A program made the position numbers and the translations under genes. Below are positions 10,641 through 24,478 of a DNA stretch of 64,000 bases, one piece after another. Within the stretch, counting starts at the first letter, position 1; each line of letters opens with the position of its first letter. The stretch is from Cordia subcordata (lineage: Eukaryota > Streptophyta > Magnoliopsida > Boraginales > Cordiaceae): positions 13,081,001 through 13,145,000 of the forward strand of contig JAPTOF010000006.1 in NCBI GenBank assembly GCA_028554755.1, in the 5' to 3' direction. A model generated the notes under the pieces. That model was not told the origin of the DNA and searched no databases. It saw only the letters and a program-made list of their open reading frames with translations.

Positions 10641-13600
10641 TCAATCTTTCGTGTATGAAGCAGCAAAATCTTTGATCATCTGCTTCAAATGCTGCACAAA
10701 AGTAATTTCAGACATTATAGGGTATGCAACAAAAATTATTAAGTCATAAAACAAAGCAATATGTTTAATCTAGTGATTATACGGTTACCTTCAATTCTTC
10801 GTGAAGCACAACAAATATTTTCTTGAATCTTTTATGTTTCTGCATGTCATTAAGTTCCAACCATGTAAGTAACCGTAAAGAGATGAAGAGACAAATATGA
10901 AGGAGACATTCAACACTAGCAACACATAGGCATATAAAAGAGCACACATTCTTCGGTCTAATACAAACATTTGCAGAAAGACTATTTTACAACTTCAACT
11001 CAGACTTGTAGCACGCCATATATTAAACTACAGCTCCCTCTATTGAGAAGATACGTCAAAAGTCCTCTCAGAAATTCATACTCCATTGTTTCTTGAGTAA
11101 CAGACATTTAACATATTCTGAAACAGCTTCCCATAGTTGACAAGGATAAAGATATTCTAAAACAGCTCTCATTGTTGACAAGGAAATAGTAACCAAGACG
11201 AAAGGGAAAATGAGACTTTATTTTCTATATGACCTCCATGGTTGGTTCTAGTGGAAGTACTAACAGAAAAGAAAGATAAACAGCTTACAAGGGAGGCGTC
11301 CAGAAAGAGAAAAAGGAAAAAACTTGTTTGCCGAATGTAATTTCAGATGAGTATGAATTTCAACATATAGGACACAAGGGGCCATTGCATTGACAATTGG
11401 TTACAGGTCTCAGCAGGTGACAGTTAAAGAGTACTAAAACTGGATGCTAGATAAATGTTTGGAAATAAATGAGAAGGATCAGAGGAAGCAATATTAAAAG
11501 CATCCTATCATCATGGGAGAGAATTTTCTCCAGGGACAATGTGAAAAAACACAAAGATATCAGTCTTATCAAATAGATGTCAGCACTGGCCAAGGACAAC
11601 CAAGTCCCAAAGACCTGAAAAGGTCTCACCAGTGCTTGAACACAAGGTTAATTCTTTTCCTGGCTTGTTGGAAGACGCTAAAGCATAATAAAAATATACA
11701 AGCAGAATGTCCATGAGAGAGAGAACGTGCACACACCGCACCACAAAGGCGATAGGATTCCTTCAACTGTGCCAAAAGGTCATAGTATCTCTCCATATCT
11801 CCGCCTTTGGAAGCCTCAAGGTCGCCTCCAAGTTGACTGAAGTTGTTCCTACATATAACAATAAGCTGTATTAGATTATTAGTTTTAGCTAATGCATCAT
11901 TTTCAGTTAACAGGAAGTGATCAAATTAATCAATATGAAACCATGAGAGTAAGCAAGTTTCATGATACCTGTAAGACTCTAAGATCTTGTTCAAAGACAA
12001 ATAAATCTCATACTTCTCATTATATTCCTGCACATACTCCTCATACCTAAAATAGGAGAAAAATACGAAGTATAAGCAAAGACCAAAAGGTTTTAAAAAA
12101 TACAAGACTGAATACATAGTCGGACTTGCCAAACCAAAAATTCCATTTATAAACTTACTGTGACAAATCCTTTATTGGCCCCTTCAGTTCAGGCACCTCC
12201 TTTTCATACTTAGAATATGAACAACTATTTTCATCTGAAGAAGATTCCCTCCTCTTTTGGCCACCGTCATTGCTCTCTGTCAGAGAAGTATCTTTTCGTC
12301 TATCATCTGTCGATGTAGTTGTCTGTGGTTTCTTATTTTCTCTTGAGGAAAGGGGAACTACTCCTCGTCGAGAATCATGCTGTTGGCGCAAACCGGCAAT
12401 GCCCAGATCTATTGCACTATCACTTTGTCTATTGCTGGTGTTCACTTCTGCCAATTTATTATACCTGGAACCAGGTTCTGTACGATCTATTCTGAATTGG
12501 TTTTGCTCAGGCTGATGCTGCACTATTCCATGATGATATCTTGTAGAATCATTAGCATAATGATCAAGGCTCTTCCTCTTTGTATCCTCCGAAATGCCAG
12601 ACCCTGCTTTGCTTGCACTGGATGGAGGAGTTTCTCTATATTCTGAAGATACCCTGCCAGCAGGTCTTCCTTTATTTGAATCTAAATTCCAGTACTCCGA
12701 ACTTCTTGGCTGGTTATCTGATTTTTTGAAGGAACTTTTTCTCTCAAAAAGCTTCTTGTCAGCAGGGGTTTCCTCAGGCAAGGAGTCACGAAGTTCACCC
12801 AACTCCAGATCCGAGGGCTCTCTTCGCAGTTTACTGTGCCGGCCATTTTCAACAGGAGATTTGTGCATGTCATTTATATTTTCATCTTTGGAAGAATAAA
12901 AAGTTTGCATGTTTGAGATAGATCCAGTCTCCTTGAACTTCTCCAACATATCACCTTTCCCATGGGAGTCACCAGGTGTTGATTTTTCTATGACACCTTC
13001 CTTGGAAAATTTAGCTGATCTCTTATCTTTAATGGAGCTATCATCATTTTGTTCTTCTCTGTTAATTTTCTCTTTCTGCAGTGGAAAACCTTCATTTGTT
13101 AGAGGACCCCTTTCAGAGTATCTACCACTGTTACCTGCACTCTCAGCATGTTTACCCGGCCTGCCAACTGCAGCAGGGGCCTTTGTCCGAGCACCAGGGT
13201 CATAGGATCTTCGACTCGGCTGCTGAGTTTCAAAATTAGATTTCCTGTAAGTTCCTTGGCTAGGACCTTTCTGTGATAGAAAGTCAGCAGTATCCTCTCT
13301 AGCTGCACTACTAGCTATTTGAAGGTTATGTCTATCAGGGGATGGGTTGTAAGGACTCTCTGCTGAAGCAGGGTTCCTAGCGCCAGTGACTAACGGTTGA
13401 TCAAAATTTGTAGTTTTTAACCTTTTGGTGCGGTCAGGTTTAACATCAGAGTTCTTTTCTTTGGAACCTCTTTTGGACTTGCTTTTGGATACCCTCTCAG
13501 AGTTACTGGAATGCTCACGTTTCGGGTCCTCCCAGGCCATATTGCCTCTTTCAGTATGAGACTGTCCACCATAAACTTCACTTTCATGATGCTCATTGCG

Positions 13601-16600
13601 TTCAGGTGAAGGAGGTTTTTTCTCTTCTTCCGGTTCATAACCTTCCTTATTAGAAACTGAACTTGTAACTCCAGCCACTTGACCAACATGATCATCATCA
13701 AGCAAGTCTTTCTCAAACTCAACTACATCAACAACATGATCATCTTGCTTTACGTTAGTCCCAATTTTACCAGGCTCGCTATCTGCCATTCTCCAAGCAA
13801 AAGGAGACTTCAGCGCCCCAGGCTCAGAAGCTTGCAAGTTCTGTTTCAACTCTTTGTCATCATCACTCGTCATAATATCCACATCTTCATCAGAAGCCTC
13901 CTTACTGTTGGAAGAGGCATCACTTTCACTGTCACTGCTACTCCCACTCCGACTACCTACTGGGCTTCTACTTTTACTTCTACTTCGGCTACGGCTTCCA
14001 CTATCACTTCCATTGTCACTGCTATCACTCTCACTATCGCTATCACTTCCACTGTCACTGGAGCTACCTACAGGCCCTTCTCTATCAGAAATCTTTTTCT
14101 CACCAGAAAGATCAGGTGAATGATGTTCTAGATCGGTTTTTTCAAAGTAATAATCTCCAGGTTTAGAATCCAATTGTCCCAACTCTTCCAATTCGTTGCC
14201 GTCAGTTCTCATGGAATGTTGAGGTTCTGGTGCAGGAGGTTGGTCATACTTCACATGGACAGGTGATCTGCGACGGTTATCTGAAGGAGAACTGCATCAG
14301 ACCAGAAAGGCATCAGAGCCCTGGGAAACGCATACATGAAACTAACAAAATCCTTGCATCTTCATCTAGGTCAGAGCATTTTGTGTAACAGGCTAACATA
14401 TGTGATCGGTACAGTCAAAACTATTAGAGTTAAACCAGAGCAGTATTCTTATGCTACAAAGACAAGCAGAAGTCTGGAAGATATTCCAATGAAGATATGA
14501 AACAATGCAGATAATAGACATATGAGCAACGTCGAGCAGATTAAAGCTAAACTACACCAACCGACACACACGCACAAAAAAAAGGAAAAGAAGGGGGGAA
14601 AAAAAAGAAAGAACGAGCAAATATCAGAACAGCCTAGCAAATAGAAATGATATTCTCATTCTTTTCAGTCTTTAACTCCATTGGAGCCACATCTTCCATT
14701 TTCAATATTTTCCTTGCCACGGTAGGATTCTTTTCTTTTCTTCACCATAAAAGAAAGTAAAACTCATGAATTATGGCAAGTGTGAGAACCAAAAGTGACA
14801 TGAAACCGCTATAATTTGATAGCAGAACTCATTAATCAAGATACATATGGGTAAACAACATAATCTCTATCCGTGCAACATCCACTATGCATGAAGAACA
14901 CCCGAAAGTAGTGCTGTACATAAGTCAAGCTTAGGCTTAAGAATATGTATATTTGAGCTAGATATATCTATAGGCAGAGCTCAAGTTGATCTTAAGAATG
15001 AGCCTAAGTTTTATCAGATAAAAAATGTCAAATCTCAAGCTCAGAGTATGTTTTTTTATCCTTGATGTGAACAAGCATGCTGGAGCTCAAGCTAAATTTG
15101 ACCCTAAATGCCCCAAAGGTACAAAAGTTCTCTTGCGATCTAAAATCCACACTGAAACATTTCTAGAGTTATCAATATCAGTTACTACAGAAAGTATTTT
15201 GACCTTAAGATGCCATTCACATATATATATGTCTACCAATTAATATTCTATGCTGAAACTTCTTTATGCCTGTATCTGGCTCGCCAAGCTCAATCAAGGC
15301 TCAAACTCTAGAGAAGGATTTGAGGCGCACTGAAAATGAGACAAGTCTTACAGACAGATCTACCTGTTATCAACTTGTAAAGAAGAGTGCTGACATCCCT
15401 ACTTTCCTCAAGGAAATATAACTCTACAAAGATCAGTTTCCAAAAGCTATCCATCTTTATCACCTCGCCACTGAGTTGCTTGATGATAGCCATGCCCAGG
15501 TTCCTCTATTACTTTTTTAAAACTTAAGGTAGTGAAACTCCACACTCTCTGTTGGTATACATGTTATTTCACAAATAATCATGAATAAGGCAGATTATCT
15601 TATTATATCAATTTCCCTCTCATTTGAGAGTATCTTCATCATTTACATGGTTTGTACTCTTTTTGCAGTAATTTAGAAAGTAACAAAACATGTAAACCTC
15701 CAAGATCAAAATGGGAAAGCAAATAAAACGAAATTAAGGATGTAATCTAGGCCAAGGATGACAAGGACCTTCCATCCACTGCTGATGGTTTCTTGAAGCC
15801 TTCCATCTCGGCTTCTGGTTTCAATAAATATTTGCCTGGAGCCTGATAAGTGGCAATCTGATGTTCAAAATCAAATGACAAGACAAGATTATTCACGAAT
15901 CAATAAACAACTTATGGTTGATTAGTAGCTTTATCAACAATTTTGTTCTGATAACTAGCAGAATGAACATGTTGAGCAATGATTTTTCCTTCCTACCTTC
16001 TTAATGATGGGCTCAATCTGCTTGACTGAGTTAGGAAATGCTTCCCCAACAGCTTTCTCCAAGGCCTAAAATTTTCACAAGAAAAAACAGAAAGAGCCCT
16101 TGCAGTGAAAGAAATCACATTTAACATCGTGGAATACACTCAGAAAGTCAACGAATTTCCAACCAAACCACAAAAATCAATAAATAAACAAATAGAGTTA
16201 CTATGAAGAAATGCCATAAAAGCTGGATAGTTATAAGTTCTTACCTTAAGGCTCATTCCTAGAGGATTCTCCTTGAGAAGAGAAATCAGCATACTCCGTA
16301 AGTCAGCAGGTTTTGCCACCTCACCTTTGCGTCCTCGTTTGTCCCTTCCTCCACTGCTTATCACCTTACTAGGCATTTCTTTCTCAGAGCTGATAGTTTT
16401 GTTCATAGCTGATCGACCCAGAACACTATCTACACTTGCTCGGCCTTTCTTGGAATTGCCACTTCCAAATGGCGATCCTGGAGGCCCTGATTGCTCAGGT
16501 GGAGGAGACCCAGGTGAAGTTGAATGCCTGCCCTTTGAAGGAGTTGTTGACAATCCAGATTTATACATAGCTTTTAGAGGTCTTCCTATAATTGATATAA

Positions 16601-19600
16601 GAACAGGATGAGGAAAACAATGCATAAAATATAACTGTTTTACACAGAGGACAACCACTCCCGAAAATCAATGACCTATGTCTACATTACCTAAAATAAT
16701 CACAATTGCAGCACCTACACTAATCACAATTGCAGCAAATAAAAAGGCTCAATTGGATTTGGCTTCTTTTAAAAGAAGCTTTTCTCTAAAACTTTTGAAA
16801 AGAAAGTTTTTCTTTGTGAAGCTCAAACTTTTGACCTTTGAAAAAAGCTGAAATTGAGCTTTCTTCAGAGTTTCAGCTTTTTTAAATCCAACCCAACTAC
16901 TTATTGCAAAAAAAAAAGGTGTTTCTTTCAGGAAAAGAAGTCCTTTTTCATTTAAAAAATAAAAAATTATAATCTTAAAAAAAATCAAAAACAGGCCCAA
17001 AAACCACTAGATGAGAATATCATTCAACGGAGAACCACAGTGAAACATGACAAATCCGAGGCCCAGTTACCTGGAGGTGGATCAGTTTTTTGTTTCTTGA
17101 AAGGAGGCTCTTTCTTCTGCTTATAAGACATTCTCCATGGATTAACTGAAAAGAAAATGATAGCATCAATCTAAATTGTAATGCTGACAGCAGAAATTTG
17201 AAGAGCAGCAATAACAAGCTACAAATAGAAGGTCATCCTCCAAATAGCTTTTACTCTCCTTCATATTATTATTGGAGAATTTTGAGATATGCCATCTCAA
17301 AAACCATCATAACAATACCAGGGATGTCAAATATCAACTTCTGCGGTACACTTTATTCTTCCTCACTAGTGATATAATCCAATTTTAAGACCACCCTGGT
17401 TTCTAAGTTCACCCCAAAAGAATTTGTATGATCAAGATAATAATAAGTACGATCACATATATCACACATCATCTTAGGTCAAGAGACTGAGAATGGTATA
17501 AAAAATTCGGCAGCTTCAAAGAATTTCAGAATTCAAATTCCCATGATTCCATCATTTTTCTTCTTCTAAACTCAATATTCATCGTAATGCAAGTACAAAT
17601 TTCGTTGCCATGCATGGTGATTATAGCCTATCAGTTGTGTACAGCTTTACCAATCCAGTAACCCTGAAGTTTCAACACACTTATTCTAGGCAACAAAATA
17701 ATTTTAGGCCTAATAAGCAGCTTTATTTGCTAGATTTAGAGTATTTTCACCACAATTAATTATTTTATTTTGTTAGTGTATTTTATTGCTTGTATTGATT
17801 CTTTTGGACTTCATTTAGCTGCTAGATAAAAGGCCTTGGTTGTATGGATCAATTGACTTTGAGCCCAGTAAAATTTTCACTATTTTCCCTCTCCCAAAAT
17901 TCCCTGATTTCCGTTCCTTCCTCTGCCCTTACCATCCTCTCTATCTCCTTCCTCTACTCCTTCTCCTGCCCCTTTCTGCATACTATTACATCACTTAAAC
18001 CCATAAGAAAGGGCACTGTGTGTAGATTGTGAATTTGTGAGATTAATCTAATATGCATCAGTGACTTGGAAAGCTAAATTTGGCAATCCAAACTATCGCA
18101 TAGATATTGTCTCATTAAAGAAGTAAATCCCAAGCATTACATGATTACTCTGGGCAACGAAATGAATTCCTGATCCTTTCCCATGAACCATGATAATCCA
18201 CCTAGCATGTAAACTCAAACCTTAACAAAGCGCCAAGTCACACTTAAATAACAATAGTTACTTTATCAGAAAACACTTAAAAGGAAATCTCTTCCTGACA
18301 ATCCTCAATTTTAAGTGATCAACTCAAGATTAAGATATCAGGACGAACATATTACATGCTTATCAAATTATCAGACAACTTAGGAATATGCTACAAATTG
18401 CAATCTAAACCAGCACAAGGCAAAAACCTTGAATGTCGTTGTAAAAATTATTGAAATCAAGAATTGCTCAAGTACGAGGTATCTTGTAACTAACAATTAA
18501 AAGATCCTGTGCAGGTACCTAGTAACTAACACCTAAAAGATCCCTTCTAGACTCATCAGACCTAAGTCCTTTCAGTCAAAAGCATATCATCAAAGCCAAT
18601 GACTGACAATTAATCAAAACTTACTCTCTGCAGCAGCCATTGCCTTCATTTGATTCTTCATTGATGGATTTCCAGGGTCTAAAACAATTGCCCTGTTATA
18701 ACATAAATGGCATCAAGATGAAACTCATACCCATAAATTTTGAGAAATAACGCAAGAAATTAAACATTAGATCAAGATTATTACAACCTTCCAGAATCCC
18801 AACAATAGCTTCCAAGACAAACAGTATGTATGTATGTATGTATATATGCATGCATGCATTCTGATTGGTTTGGCACAACCCTGAAGTTTTTCTCCATTTG
18901 TAGTTTTTTCGTCTTCTTTTGCTTTTTATATTTTACTGGGTTGCTGTAAGGATAGGGAGTCCGAATTCCCAGCATTTCTGCTTTATAGGTCTCCAAATAA
19001 TATATAAAGATGGCAGATTCAGAAACAGGAAAAGATATCTGATCCCAATTCATAAATTCAAATAAATTGAAGGAACCAAAAGGAAGGAATGACAAAATAC
19101 ACACATCCCAAGAGAATAATAGGAATCTTATCTGGCACAAGAAACAATCTTGAGACATACCCCACCAACTCATTGTAAAAGACAAAGCCTCAAGATGAAA
19201 AAGAAAGAAGCAGTGTTAATTCACCCATATATCTATGAAGCAGTAATGCCAAAGTTGACATCCAAAAATAAAATCAAATATCTGGTTTTTGTTTAACTCC
19301 GATAAAATATCAACTTGTTTGCAATTCAAAATCAAAAAGCAAGGCCATATTAAATTTCCATAGTTTGGGGCTATAACTTGTAAGAGCAGAACACACTAAT
19401 ATTTATGTTCCTTTTAAATTAACATGCCCTTGAACTTCAAAGTTTAGCACAAACACAGATATTTTGTTTTCAGAATAATGTGAGATAGGAAAGAAAAACT
19501 AAATTTTCCTTTTTCCTATCCTAGGAAAGAAAACTAAATCTTCTTTATTCCTTTCCCTTGTGGAATCCAAAGAGGGGGTGAAGAAACCACAATCTGAAAC

Positions 19601-22600
19601 AAAGTTAATAACTAATTGAGCTTGACGTGATCCTTCTTCACACCACAACATCCTTCGGAACAACTTTTTCAAGCTCTACATTACTTGATACACACTCTAC
19701 CGATGATACACACTCTACCGAGAGCAGATGCTTGTGCCAGAAAATCATTGTTTAATCCTATCTTTTCTAGTAAGCACAGAGAATACTAACAACTATCTAA
19801 CCATACCGATATCTTATTTCCTCAAGGCTACTATAACTATAAAAAATAAAATAAAAATAAAAAGACAAAACGTTGCTTCCTCTATGTCATTTTTATTAAA
19901 TGTTCAGCAGGATTAACGGCAAAAATTACCAGTTAATGAATAAGTTAGGAGATAAAATAAGCAAAAGCTGGGAAAAAAAGGTAGGACTTTATTCCTAACT
20001 ACCTAGGGCTAAGCACAAGACACGGGACCTCGTACTGGACCAGAATCCCATAATGTACTATCCCGTACTGAAAAATCCAGGTTGTTTTTCTAGTATCTCA
20101 TCCCATACCATCCTGAAATTCAAACTCTGGGAAGGGGTAGGGGTACACCCTTTATCCCATTCCATCCTATCCTGAAACCCGAACCATCCCGTCTCATCCT
20201 GTAAATCCCGTGCCAAACTGAAATTATATAAGCATTTCTAATCCTTTGAGTCAAGTACTATATTCATTTTTTTTATTTAGATATTAGAAATTGTATTTAA
20301 GTTTAAGTAGTTTAGGCACATTTGTCTCTTTTTCCTTGCAATTGCAGAAATCATGTAGGATCCTGACATCCAATCAAATTATATTGCCAACAGTAGAAAT
20401 CGATGTATGGGGAAAGTTGTTTTTATCAAAAATCTAGTGAAGGTTCTTAAGTTGCTTGTCTTTAATTTTCATCTCTTAGTTGACAGTAATATTTATGGAT
20501 TGTAATTTACTATCTTCCTATTGTTGTTTACTTAAATGGAGTTCTCTAATTTGCATTAATGATCATTTTAGAATTTGGATTTGCCAATTTCTTGTCATTT
20601 ATTTTGAACACAAAATTTCATCCCAAACCGGAACCGTCCCAAAATCTTTGAAACATTTTAGGATGGGATGGGATGGGATGCAAATATTTTGGGACAGGAA
20701 CAGGATAACGAAAATTCAAATAGCGAAACTTTGGGATGGGACAAGGATTGACTAAAATCCCGAACCATCTCGTCCCATGCTTAGCCTTACAACTATCAAT
20801 GCTGGAATATTCCTCAAAACATAAGTAGAAAACTTACTTGCGTGAGTTATTCTTTTTTTCAGCCTTCTCTGACTGCATCTTAACATGGTTTTTAGTTGAT
20901 TCATCCAAGTCGCGTTGCACATTCAGCTTTCGCCAAGGACAACCTGATTCTACGAGCATGCCATTTCCGTCTTCACCACTTCTACGTTCTTCATATATAT
21001 CACAGAGTTCCCCTGGTTCACGCGACCATGTAAATCTGAAATCCTTGCCACCAACATTAATGACCTGATGGAGAAAAGGAAAGCTCTTAATTCCAACACC
21101 AGAGACCCATGTTACGTATCATTAGTAGCTGGTGCAAGCAGGACCAAACCCCTATCACCTACCATAAAACAATAAAGTCAAAGTCCTCAACTATATACTA
21201 ACTATCTCTACAAAATGCAACGGCAAACTAGCTTTTCTCTAGAATCTATAATCTTATGGACTATACTGTAAACACTATGCCCACAAGCATCTTGTTCCAG
21301 CCACAAACATATCAAGGTCAAGTGAGAAAGAATGATAGAAATTGGTCAAGAAAAGAATAAACATCGGAAATTCCTGCTTAACATATCTCCATGCACAACA
21401 ATTATCAAGCTTCTATAGGATAAAGAGTGGGCCAGGATTCAGGAAGCACGAGTTTCAAACTAACGAGCACTCACTCATCCTGAATGCATATGAAAAAAGT
21501 CTATGCCAAAACAGAAGGAAAAATCATAGTAATTTTAGTAGTATAATTCTAGACTAGTAAACAGGCAATTATGTCAAATGGAAACTAAGAAAATTAAAAG
21601 GAAAACCAGACCAGACACTACACGGCTACTACTCTTGAAAGCATTTCTCAAAAAAAGTCCTCGTAAAAGTATACGGTAGAAATCCCAAACAAAGCAGAAT
21701 GTGACCATCTGACCCAAAATTAACATGGAAGGCGGAAATCACAAAGCTGGTCCCCAGAGGTCCTGGTGGATGAAGGTAATACTGCTCTGGCTGCGAAACC
21801 ACATATCAACAGTTTTCTTTGTTCTAAAGAGCAAGCGTCAAAATAGATTCCAAAGTTATTCTTTGTTCTAACAAGCAAGCAACAAAGTAGATGTCCAAAG
21901 TTAACTTTATCTTTGGAAATTGCGGTACTTTATTTTGTTGATCAGGGCTTAGGTTAAAGTAAGCATGGGGAAACTCTTAATAAGAGAATAGCAAACAAAA
22001 AAGAAATACAATTATAGTTGTGCACCAATTTCAGGATAAAGAAGATGGCTTACAAATTATCCAAAAAGAAAGATTCTTCAACATGATCTAACAAATGTTT
22101 AAGAAAATGGAAACAATCACAGACAACTGAGGCCTGTATTCAATAACCTAAAGCTACAAAGATGATCTAAACTTCTCCCACTTTTGACCTCTTCTAGTAA
22201 CCTCATTCTTCCATCAGTTTACCTATGAGGGGTCCATCAGCTAGTCATCTTTGTAGTTACCCTATAAAATCATCACTAACAGCCATAACGCAGTAATAAC
22301 ATTTCAAAATCTATTCACATGTCACAAGATAAAGGTTTCCCCTTTCACATACACGTTCCCAAGTTTCAAAATCTATTCAAATTTTACAGCATAATGTACT
22401 CCCCTTCACATACACGTCTCTAACTTAAAATTTTCAGAAGACACCATAATTCTTAAGAAATTAGTTCTACCTCCCCCTCGCCAAATTCATCGTGAAAAGA
22501 ACCTGCAGACATCCTACAACTAGAAAACAATCTCAAAAGTTGTTCCTCCTCTATATGCATGAACCCTAATGTATACAGTGTTCATATACATCGACTATTT

Positions 22601-23307
22601 GAACTGCCTAAACACACGACAGAGCGTAAACTATCGTCGAGCTAATAATGCGAGAAACTCAAACATTGAAACTCTAACAAAATTCATTCACCATTACACT
22701 TGCACTCCAACATATACAGTAGAAAAAAGTGAAGAGAAGTTAAACTATACCAAAATTGCTTGTGAAATTCAAAAGAACTAAAATTTGAAGTAGCAAGCAT
22801 ATCCAAAGAGACGCACATATAATAAAATTAAACCTCAATTTCTTCATAAATCCAAGAGAACTTAAGTTTCATATGCATAAAGAACCACATATACATATTA
22901 AAATTACTCCACAAAGAACGCACATTTCCAGCGGGATTATTAGCATTAGCATCGAATTTGATCCGCGCCGAACCGCCTTGCCCCTCCACACGCTTGATCT
23001 CCTCAACGAGGTCCGGCGCCAGTTTTATGATCATCGCGAAATTCAAAGGATTACCAGTAACGAGACTGAATGTCTCCTCAGTCCCCGTACCGGAAGAGGT
23101 ACCGGCAGCGCCGGTCGAAGATGTGGTGGTGGTGGTGCGGCCGCGTGGGCCAGGGCCGGACATTGATAGACGGCCGCTTGGGGCGGCAGACGACCGGTGG
23201 AGAGGCGGCGGGTGGAAGGTAGAGTGGATGTTGCGCTTCCCGGCGCCCGAGCCACCTCGGCAGCCTCCGCCGCCGCCACGGCCGAGCTTCCCGGAGCCTC
23301 CGTACAT
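10641..23307 (-). CDS. ELL-like protein with C-terminal Occludin/ELL domain (12 exons)
   Basis: Exons on the minus strand: 22924-23307, 20838-21064, 18625-18692, 17071-17145, 16245-16585, 15997-16065, 15769-15857, 12159-14291, 11969-12046, 11737-11848, 10789-10839, 10641-10691. All junctions are GT-AG and phases add up to 3678 nt, 1225 residues. Start is the ATG at 23307 (MYGGSGKLGRGG). Order: Gly/Arg-rich N terminus; conserved block INVGGKDFRFTW and AIVLDPGNPSMKNQ (residues 129-225); Lys-rich linker; predicted winged helix (about 345-415, LRSMLISLLKENPLGMSLK); a long disordered region with Ser/Asp and Ser/Arg repeats (about 491-555); a coiled-coil Occludin/ELL domain at about 1120-1220 (KGPIKDLSQYEEYVQEYNEK, then ERYYDLLAQLKESYR). 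In animals ELL stimulates RNA polymerase II elongation in the nucleus. Order and folds suggest the same family, but the plant function is inferred. Confidence 0.9.
14900..15310. mobile_element. Possible degraded MITE in intron 7 of the ELL-like gene
   Basis: Repeated AAGCTCAAGCT / AGGCTTAAG motifs recur at 14925-15090 and again near 15285-15300 (CAAGCTCAATCAAGGCTC). Their inverted disposition resembles CAAGCTC-type plant MITEs. No target duplication was identified, so this is weak. Confidence 0.25.
16741..16998. mobile_element. Probable Harbinger-type MITE in intron 4 of the ELL-like gene
   Basis: The left end GGCTCAATTGGATTTGGC and the right end AAAACAGGCCC are roughly inverted. The interior is rich in AAGCTTTT-type stem motifs, and it resembles the MITE at 52456. 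It lies wholly in intron 4 (16586-17070). Target duplication is unclear. Confidence 0.4.
18822..18862. repeat. TATG/TGCA microsatellite in intron 2
   Basis: GTATG units (GTATGTATGTATGTATATA) are followed by TGCATGCATGCAT, within the intron between exons 2 and 3 of the ELL-like gene. Confidence 0.85.
20005..20790. mobile_element. hAT-like non-autonomous element in intron 2 of the ELL-like gene
   Basis: Left end AGGGCTAAGCAC and right end CATGCTTAGCCTT are inverted repeats. Subterminal motifs mirror each other: GGGACCTCGTACTGG on the left and CCATCTCGTCCCATGC on the right, with GGGATGGGATGGGATG near 20660. Flanks AACTACCT and AACTATCA agree at 6 of 8 positions, as expected for a decayed 8-bp hAT target duplication. 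There is no transposase ORF. Confidence 0.5.
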
Positions 23308-23539
23308 TTTCAATTTTTATTTTTTTAATTTATTTTCTTTTTTTTTTTTTAAGAATTGATATGTTTTGGTCTTATGAGGTTTTGTTAAGCGTTGAAAATG
23401 TGAAGAAAGGGAGATTTATTTGGTGAGGACGGAGGTTTTATAAAATTACAATTTTATCCCCACTAACCCAAAAGATAAAAAAGAAAGTTTCCTACTTTAC
23501 CCCTTCCCTATTTTGATGATTTACCATAAATGAACGTAC
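23308..23539 (-). promoter_or_regulatory. Remaining 5' UTR and proximal upstream region of the ELL-like gene
   Basis: Only 232 bases separate the ELL-like start codon from the 5' LTR of copia B. The stretch is AT-rich with an interrupted T run (23312-23350) and no unmistakable TATA box. Whatever lay further upstream was displaced about 6.1 kb by the insertion. Confidence 0.45.
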
Positions 23540-23874
23540 TGTTGTGAAATGGACATTCACAACTTGCAAAATTCACTTTTGCCAATAAGTCAACAATTGA
23601 TACTATAATTGCTTAGAAATTTGTTATAGCATGCAAAGTTTGAAATTTTAGAAATATGCATATCCTCCCATTTAATGCATTGTTTTCTCAATTGTTGTTA
23701 TAAAAGGAGATGGGATGGTAGAAGCTTGGGATGAAGAAAGAAAGATAGAAATAGTATATACAAGAAGTAGTAGAGAAAAGAAGATAGAAACAAGAGTGAT
23801 ATTATATTGTAATAGCAAAGATTTTATTATCCAAGTCATTTTATACCACATTATATTTAAGTTATTTTACAACA
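23540..23874 (+). repeat. 5' LTR of copia B
   Basis: 335 bp, TGTTGTG...ACAACA. It carries a TATAAAAGG box at about 23699, the likely element promoter. Confidence 0.93.
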
Positions 23875-23890
23875 CGTTATCAGCATGATT
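23875..23890 (+). other. Primer-binding region of copia B
   Basis: CGTTATCAGCATG directly after the 5' LTR resembles the TTATCAGCAC-type primer site seen in many plant copia elements, thought to pair with initiator methionine tRNA. Confidence 0.5.
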
Positions 23891-24478
23891 CTGTGCCGAC
23901 GAGGAGTCCTGCAAATTATTAAAAGGTGCACGATCCTGCAAAAATTTAGGTAACGGTTCTTATTTTATTTTTGATATTACATCATATTTATAGTATAAAG
24001 TTTCTTTTTACTATCCTATTTATTTTACATTGCATTTATTCTAGAAATAAAATTTATGTTATATTATTTCTTTTAGAATAGATTATTACAATATTTCATC
24101 CTTAAAATAATAATGATAAAATAAAATAATAACAAATACCCTAATTTTTCGGAAGACTTAATTACCGTGACTTTTGAGGACATGATAACCTTGACTTTTG
24201 GACATGTGATTATGATGACTTAATTTAAAAATAAAAAATAAAAAAATGATGATGACCTCTAAGGACATAAACACTAATATAGTTATGTAACGATTAACTG
24301 TAATAATTATACAACATGTTATTGGCATCTTATATTATATTATGTCATGCTTATAAGTTTTATATGCCATATTTGTAACCATGCCTACATGCTTATATTT
24401 ATTGATTTACAAGTTACATTAGATAAATATATTATTATTTCACTTACTAATTTATTTTTGAAATATACTAGATTTATA

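Noticed and set aside
12270..14123. Several plus-strand ORFs, including Leu/Ser-rich ones at 13679-14123
   Set aside because: They are antisense shadows of the large exon of the ELL-like gene; the Ser/Asp repeat reads as Leu/Ser/Thr repeats in the opposite frames.
22828..23359. Alternative ORFs on both strands over exon 1 of the ELL-like gene
   Set aside because: The GC-rich exon is open in several frames by composition. Only the minus frame splices in phase with exons 2-12.
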